NCBI RefSeq assembly: GCF_031082345.1
Contig: NZ_JAVHLH010000142.1
Coordinates: forward strand, 1 to 7,456
Reading direction: 5' to 3'
Source of the DNA: Brevundimonas sp.
GTDB lineage: Bacteria > Pseudomonadota > Alphaproteobacteria > Caulobacterales > Caulobacteraceae
Length of the DNA stretch: 7,456 nt
In this document: positions 5,066 to 7,456 of the stretch, one piece after another
Numbering within the stretch: position 1 is the first letter of the stretch
How the letters are laid out: each line of letters opens with the position of its first letter
Notes under the pieces: model-generated
Told to the model about the DNA's origin: nothing
Databases searched by the model: none
The model's input: the letters and a program-made list of their open reading frames with translations, nothing else
Translations under genes and position numbers: made by a program

Positions 5066-5791
5066 ATGGCACGAGTGGCTCTGGTCACGGGCGGCACCCG
5101 CGGCATCGGCAAGGCGATCGCGCAGCGCCTCAAGGAAGACGGCCTGCAGGTGGCGGCCGGCTATTCCGGCAATGTCGAGGCGGCCGAGGCCACCGCGCGC
5201 GAGCTCGGCGTCATGGTGGTCAAGGGCAATGTCGGCTCGTTCGAGGACTGCCAGCGCGCGGTGCAGGAGGTCGAGGCCCAGCTCGGCCCGATCGACATCC
5301 TGATCAACAACGCCGGCATCACCCGCGACGGCTTCTTCCACAAGATGACCGCCGACCAGTGGTCCGACGTGATCCGCGTCAACATGGACAGCGTCTTCAA
5401 CATGACGCGCCAGGTGATCGGCGGCATGCGCGACCGCGGCTTCGGCCGCATCGTCAACATCAGCTCGATCAACGGCCAGAAGGGCCAGATCGGCCAGACC
5501 AACTATTCCGCGGCCAAGGCCGGGATGATCGGCTTCACCAAGGCGCTGGCGCTCGAGAACGCCCGCAAGGGGGTCACGGTGAATTGTATCGCCCCCGGAT
5601 ATATCGACACCGAGATGGTGGGGGCCATGGACGAGAAGGTCCTGGCCGGAATCATCGCCCAGATTCCGGTGGGAAGACTCGGAAAAGGCGAGGAAATCGC
5701 GGACATGGTCTCGTGGCTGGCCGGCGAGCGTGCCGGATATGTCACAGGCTGCACCCTGTCGCTGAACGGCGGTCAGTATCTGGTCGGCTAG
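5066..5791 (+). CDS. phbB: Acetoacetyl-CoA reductase (PhbB/PhaB), polyhydroxybutyrate synthesis
   Basis: This 241-residue short-chain dehydrogenase reduces acetoacetyl-CoA to (R)-3-hydroxybutyryl-CoA with NADPH. This is the second step of polyhydroxybutyrate storage, between the thiolase PhaA and the synthase PhaC. The nucleotide-binding motif TGGTRGIG is at residues 8-15 and NNAG at 81-84. The catalytic set is N106, S134, Y147 and K151. The stretches NISSINGQKGQIGQTNYSA and GITRDGFFHKM separate PhaB from the similar FabG. FabG is the alternative, but those signatures favour PhaB strongly. The gene is not beside phaA or phaC here. Codon use changes sharply part-way: all 20 glycine codons before base 5520 are GGC, whereas of the 15 after it only 6 are GGC. 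Confidence 0.93.
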   Translation: MARVALVTGGTRGIGKAIAQRLKEDGLQVAAGYSGNVEAAEATARELGVMVVKGNVGSFEDCQRAVQEVEAQLGPIDILINNAGITRDGFFHKMTADQWSDVIRVNMDSVFNMTRQVIGGMRDRGFGRIVNISSINGQKGQIGQTNYSAAKAGMIGFTKALALENARKGVTVNCIAPGYIDTEMVGAMDEKVLAGIIAQIPVGRLGKGEEIADMVSWLAGERAGYVTGCTLSLNGGQYLVG

Positions 5792-5839
5792 GGGCCGGCC
5801 GCCCAAAATCCGCCGCGTGGCGATTCCACGACAGACGGC

Positions 5840-6631
5840 ATGGAGTTGACGGCAAGGGTCAGATCGGCGTGGAGGCCGCTTCCGACCGCGATGGCGATCG
5901 CCCTCGCGGCGGCTGCGCTGTCTTTGCTGTCCGCGCCCTCCCAGGCCGCCGCCCAGATCCGCGGCAACGTCCAGGCCGAACAGGGTGAAAAGCTCCGCAG
6001 CCTGCGCCCCTCCTCCCCGGCCCCGCCGCCCGTGGGACGCTATGTGGCCGACTCCGGCGACGGCTTCATTCTCGACCGGTCCGGGCGTCATCCGCTGCTG
6101 CGCTTCGAGCGCCGTGACGAGACCTGGGTGCTGAGGCCGACCGCGGCGCCGCGCGGCGACGTCATCTACCGCAACGACGCCGGCGACCAGGTGCTGAGGG
6201 TCACCCCCAACGGCGGCATGACCGTCTATACGCCCCGGGCGCCCGGCGGATCGCCCGCCTCGTTCGCCGGGGCCGGCCAGAGCCTGACCCCGCCGACGCT
6301 GGGACCGATGCTGCTGTTCCGCCTGATGGCCCAGCGCAGCGCCATGGTCAGCGAGGTCGTCGGGCGGCTGGTCGAGGTCAATCTGGACGGCGACCAGTCC
6401 GAAGCCCTGTGCGTCGAGGCCCTGATCGTCAGCACCGAGGCGGTCATGCGCATCGCCCGCTCGCCGACGGCCCGGCAGTACATCAGCGAGTTGCGCAGCA
6501 TCACCATCAACGAGGGCCCCCGCGCCGGCGTGACCTATGCGCGCGGCCGGCTGACCGTCACCGTCAACCCCCAGCAGGGCATGGCCGGCCGGCCGTCGTC
6601 GGCCCGGGTGATCCGCGCCATCCTGCCCTGA
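5840..6631 (+). CDS. Exported protein of unknown function, DUF4908-like
   Basis: This 263-residue protein has an N-terminal signal peptide: basic residues (R6, R8, R12), a hydrophobic core (about 18-32) and an Ala-rich cleavage region SAPSQAAAQ (about 32-39), so it should be exported. The mature part has a Pro-rich stretch (about 56-66), then a beta-rich section (VGRYVADSGDGFILDRSG, RFERRDETWVLRP, VIYRNDAGDQVLRV). A helical C-terminal half follows from about residue 155 (GPMLLFRLMAQRSAMVSEVV) with a single cysteine in EALCVEALIV. Order and length match what I recall of DUF4908 proteins of Caulobacterales, but that is from memory. The ATG at 5840 lacks a clear Shine-Dalgarno; the in-frame ATG at 5891 would give a shorter signal peptide. 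It converges on gloB with 12 bp between the stops. Confidence 0.75.
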   Translation: MELTARVRSAWRPLPTAMAIALAAAALSLLSAPSQAAAQIRGNVQAEQGEKLRSLRPSSPAPPPVGRYVADSGDGFILDRSGRHPLLRFERRDETWVLRPTAAPRGDVIYRNDAGDQVLRVTPNGGMTVYTPRAPGGSPASFAGAGQSLTPPTLGPMLLFRLMAQRSAMVSEVVGRLVEVNLDGDQSEALCVEALIVSTEAVMRIARSPTARQYISELRSITINEGPRAGVTYARGRLTVTVNPQQGMAGRPSSARVIRAILP

Positions 6632-6643
6632 CGCCGGTCGGGA

Positions 6644-7372
6644 TCAGCCGGTGAAGGCGTCCTTGGCCGCGCGCCGGGCCGCGAAATCGGCCGCATCGGC
6701 GGCGCGCAGGAAGGGATTGAACGCCTTCTCCGCCCCGATCGTGGTCGGGACCGTCGGCTGGCCCCGCTCCCGTGCGGCGAACACCGCCGCCGCCCGGGCC
6801 GCCATCTGGGGCCGGTCGTCGAGGCTCAGGGTGAACCGCGCATTGGCCGCCGTGTATTCGTGGGCGCACCAGACGGTGGTCTCGTCCGGCCAGGCGGCGA
6901 GCCTCTGCAGGCTGTCCCACATCTGTTCCGGCGTACCCTCGAACAGCCGGCCGCAGCCGAGGGCGAACAGCGTGTCCCCGACGAAGGCCTGGCCGCCCGC
7001 CGCGTCGCGATAGACGATATGTCCCAGGGTGTGGCCGGGGGTATCGGTCACCTCCAGCGCCGTCTCGCCCAGCATGACGCTGTCGCCGCCGCGCACGACC
7101 CGGTCCAGCGGCGCGGCCCTGCGCACCTCCTCCGGGCCGACGATTTCGCAGCCGGTCGCCGCCTTCAGGGCCGCATTGCCCTGGGTGTGGTCCGGATGCC
7201 AGTGGGTGTTCAGGATCAGGTCCAGCCGGCCCCAGCCCGACCGCTCCAGCTCGGCGAGGATGGCGTCGGCGTCGGGCGTGTCGATCGTCGCCACGGCGCC
7301 GGTGGCGGCGTCTCGCGCGAGGAAGCCGTAGTTGTCGGACAGGCAGGGAAACAGGCGAACGTCGAGGGGCAT
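6644..7372 (-). CDS. gloB: Hydroxyacylglutathione hydrolase (glyoxalase II)
   Basis: This 242-residue metallo-beta-lactamase-fold enzyme hydrolyses S-D-lactoylglutathione to D-lactate and glutathione, the second step of methylglyoxal detoxification in the cytoplasm. The opening LFPCLSDNYGFL is typical. Metal ligands are H57, H59, D61 and H62 in THWHPDH, then H114 (TPGHTLGH), D133 (FVGDTLF) and H171 (CAHEY). The motif is usually THHHxDH; here the middle residue is Trp, which is not itself a ligand. The ALGCGRLFEGTPEQM block and the C-terminal EKAFNPFLR glutathione-binding region mark GloB rather than other family members. The ATG at 7372 has no Shine-Dalgarno but lies just after a TAGAAT hexamer, suggesting a leaderless mRNA. 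The gene is divergent from the one at 7417. Confidence 0.95.
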   Translation of the reverse strand: MPLDVRLFPCLSDNYGFLARDAATGAVATIDTPDADAILAELERSGWGRLDLILNTHWHPDHTQGNAALKAATGCEIVGPEEVRRAAPLDRVVRGGDSVMLGETALEVTDTPGHTLGHIVYRDAAGGQAFVGDTLFALGCGRLFEGTPEQMWDSLQRLAAWPDETTVWCAHEYTAANARFTLSLDDRPQMAARAAAVFAARERGQPTVPTTIGAEKAFNPFLRAADAADFAARRAAKDAFTG

Positions 7373-7377
7373 GCCGC

Positions 7378-7383
7378 ATTCTA
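7378..7383 (-). promoter_or_regulatory. -10 element of gloB (TAGAAT), probably leaderless
   Basis: On the minus strand TAGAAT matches TATAAT at 5 of 6 positions, and the wider GCTAGAAT matches GCTANAWC at 7 of 8. Five bases separate it from the gloB ATG, so transcription should start on or very near the A of the start codon. No convincing -35 was found. Confidence 0.45.
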
Positions 7384-7404
7384 GCAGCGGCCCTCTCCGC
7401 GGCC

Positions 7405-7410
7405 TATGGT
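7405..7410 (+). promoter_or_regulatory. -10-like element (TATGGT) before the right-edge gene
   Basis: TATGGT matches TATAAT at 4 of 6 positions and ends 6 bases before the ATG at 7417, again placing the transcript start at the start codon. No -35 hexamer stands out, so this is weaker than the gloB element facing it. Confidence 0.3.
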
Positions 7411-7416
7411 GACCGG

Positions 7417-7456
7417 ATGCGGCGCAGCATCGAGGAACTTCGGACCTTCTACGGCG
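7417..7456 (+). CDS. N-terminus of a probable class I SAM-dependent methyltransferase (cut by window edge)
   Basis: Only 13 codons are visible, reading MRRSIEELRTFYG. This closely resembles the N-terminus of methyltransferases that I recall lying divergent from gloB in Caulobacterales, where the next residues usually read SPLGR. The ATG has no Shine-Dalgarno; GG at 7415-7416 is too close. The frame is open to the edge. Another ATG at 7406 is in a different frame and gives no family-like sequence. With so few residues the product is a guess from pattern and context; the presence of a gene start is better supported. Confidence 0.5.
   Translation, partial: MRRSIEELRTFYG

Noticed and set aside
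5816..5830. CGTGG-CGATT-CCACG inverted repeat upstream of the DUF4908-like gene
   Set aside because: Five-bp arms in GC-rich DNA are expected by chance; there is no second copy or promoter context.
4895..6091. Long open frame of 398 codons on the minus strand opposite phbB
   Set aside because: It is antisense to phbB and neighbours, whose motifs are unmistakable. Its composition (rich in His, Arg, Asp, Ala, Gly) is what a high-GC gene yields when read backwards.
6631..6660. Possible bidirectional hairpin between the DUF4908-like gene and gloB (ACGCC/GGCGT)
   Set aside because: The arms are only 5 bp with a 20-base loop, there is no T-tract, and much of it lies in gloB coding sequence. Not convincing as a terminator.

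Overview
The window is high-GC DNA with dense, short-spaced genes, most likely from an alphaproteobacterium of the Caulobacteraceae (Caulobacter/Brevundimonas type). This rests on several Caulobacterales-type proteins (a CC_3452-like secreted protein, a DUF4908-like protein, an AEDHPTNQ-type hybrid-kinase receiver), on promoter motifs resembling the Caulobacter housekeeping consensus (TTGACGS-N10-14-GCTANAWC), and on several start codons with no ribosome-binding site. The assignment is inference from memory; no search was run.

Layout. The left edge (2-427) holds the C-terminal receiver domain of a protein, probably a hybrid histidine kinase, that begins outside the window. It converges on a small secreted four-cysteine protein on the minus strand (432-731), and both stop codons lie inside one 14-bp palindrome. 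Divergent from the small protein is a TetR-family regulator (871-1446). The 139-bp gap between them carries two clear inverted repeats and one degenerate one, sharing a core and spaced 22 and 33 bp centre to centre.

Next is a gapless four-gene run: parD antitoxin, parE toxin, a DUF72 (YecE-like) protein and a seven-cysteine GFA-family zinc protein (1489-3166). Each start abuts or overlaps the preceding stop, and a hairpin follows the last gene. ParDE is expected to autoregulate this promoter, which would place the two downstream genes under toxin-antitoxin control.

The next part holds single genes: a membrane-anchored protein of beta-type repeats (3281-3832), a zinc-dependent CAD/YahK-type alcohol dehydrogenase (3900-4970), the acetoacetyl-CoA reductase PhbB of polyhydroxybutyrate synthesis (5066-5791), and an exported DUF4908-like protein (5840-6631). 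The last of these converges on gloB (glyoxalase II, minus strand, 6644-7372). gloB is divergent from a gene cut by the right edge (7417 onward), probably a SAM-dependent methyltransferase. Only 44 bp separate these two start codons, and each has a -10-like hexamer placing transcription start on or within a base or two of its own ATG.

Most genes here are ordinary chromosomal genes. No tRNA, rRNA, CRISPR array, insertion sequence or phage gene was seen. The most unusual points are the parDE-DUF72-GFA coupling, the phased operator cluster, the divergent leaderless pair, and an abrupt codon-usage change inside phbB.
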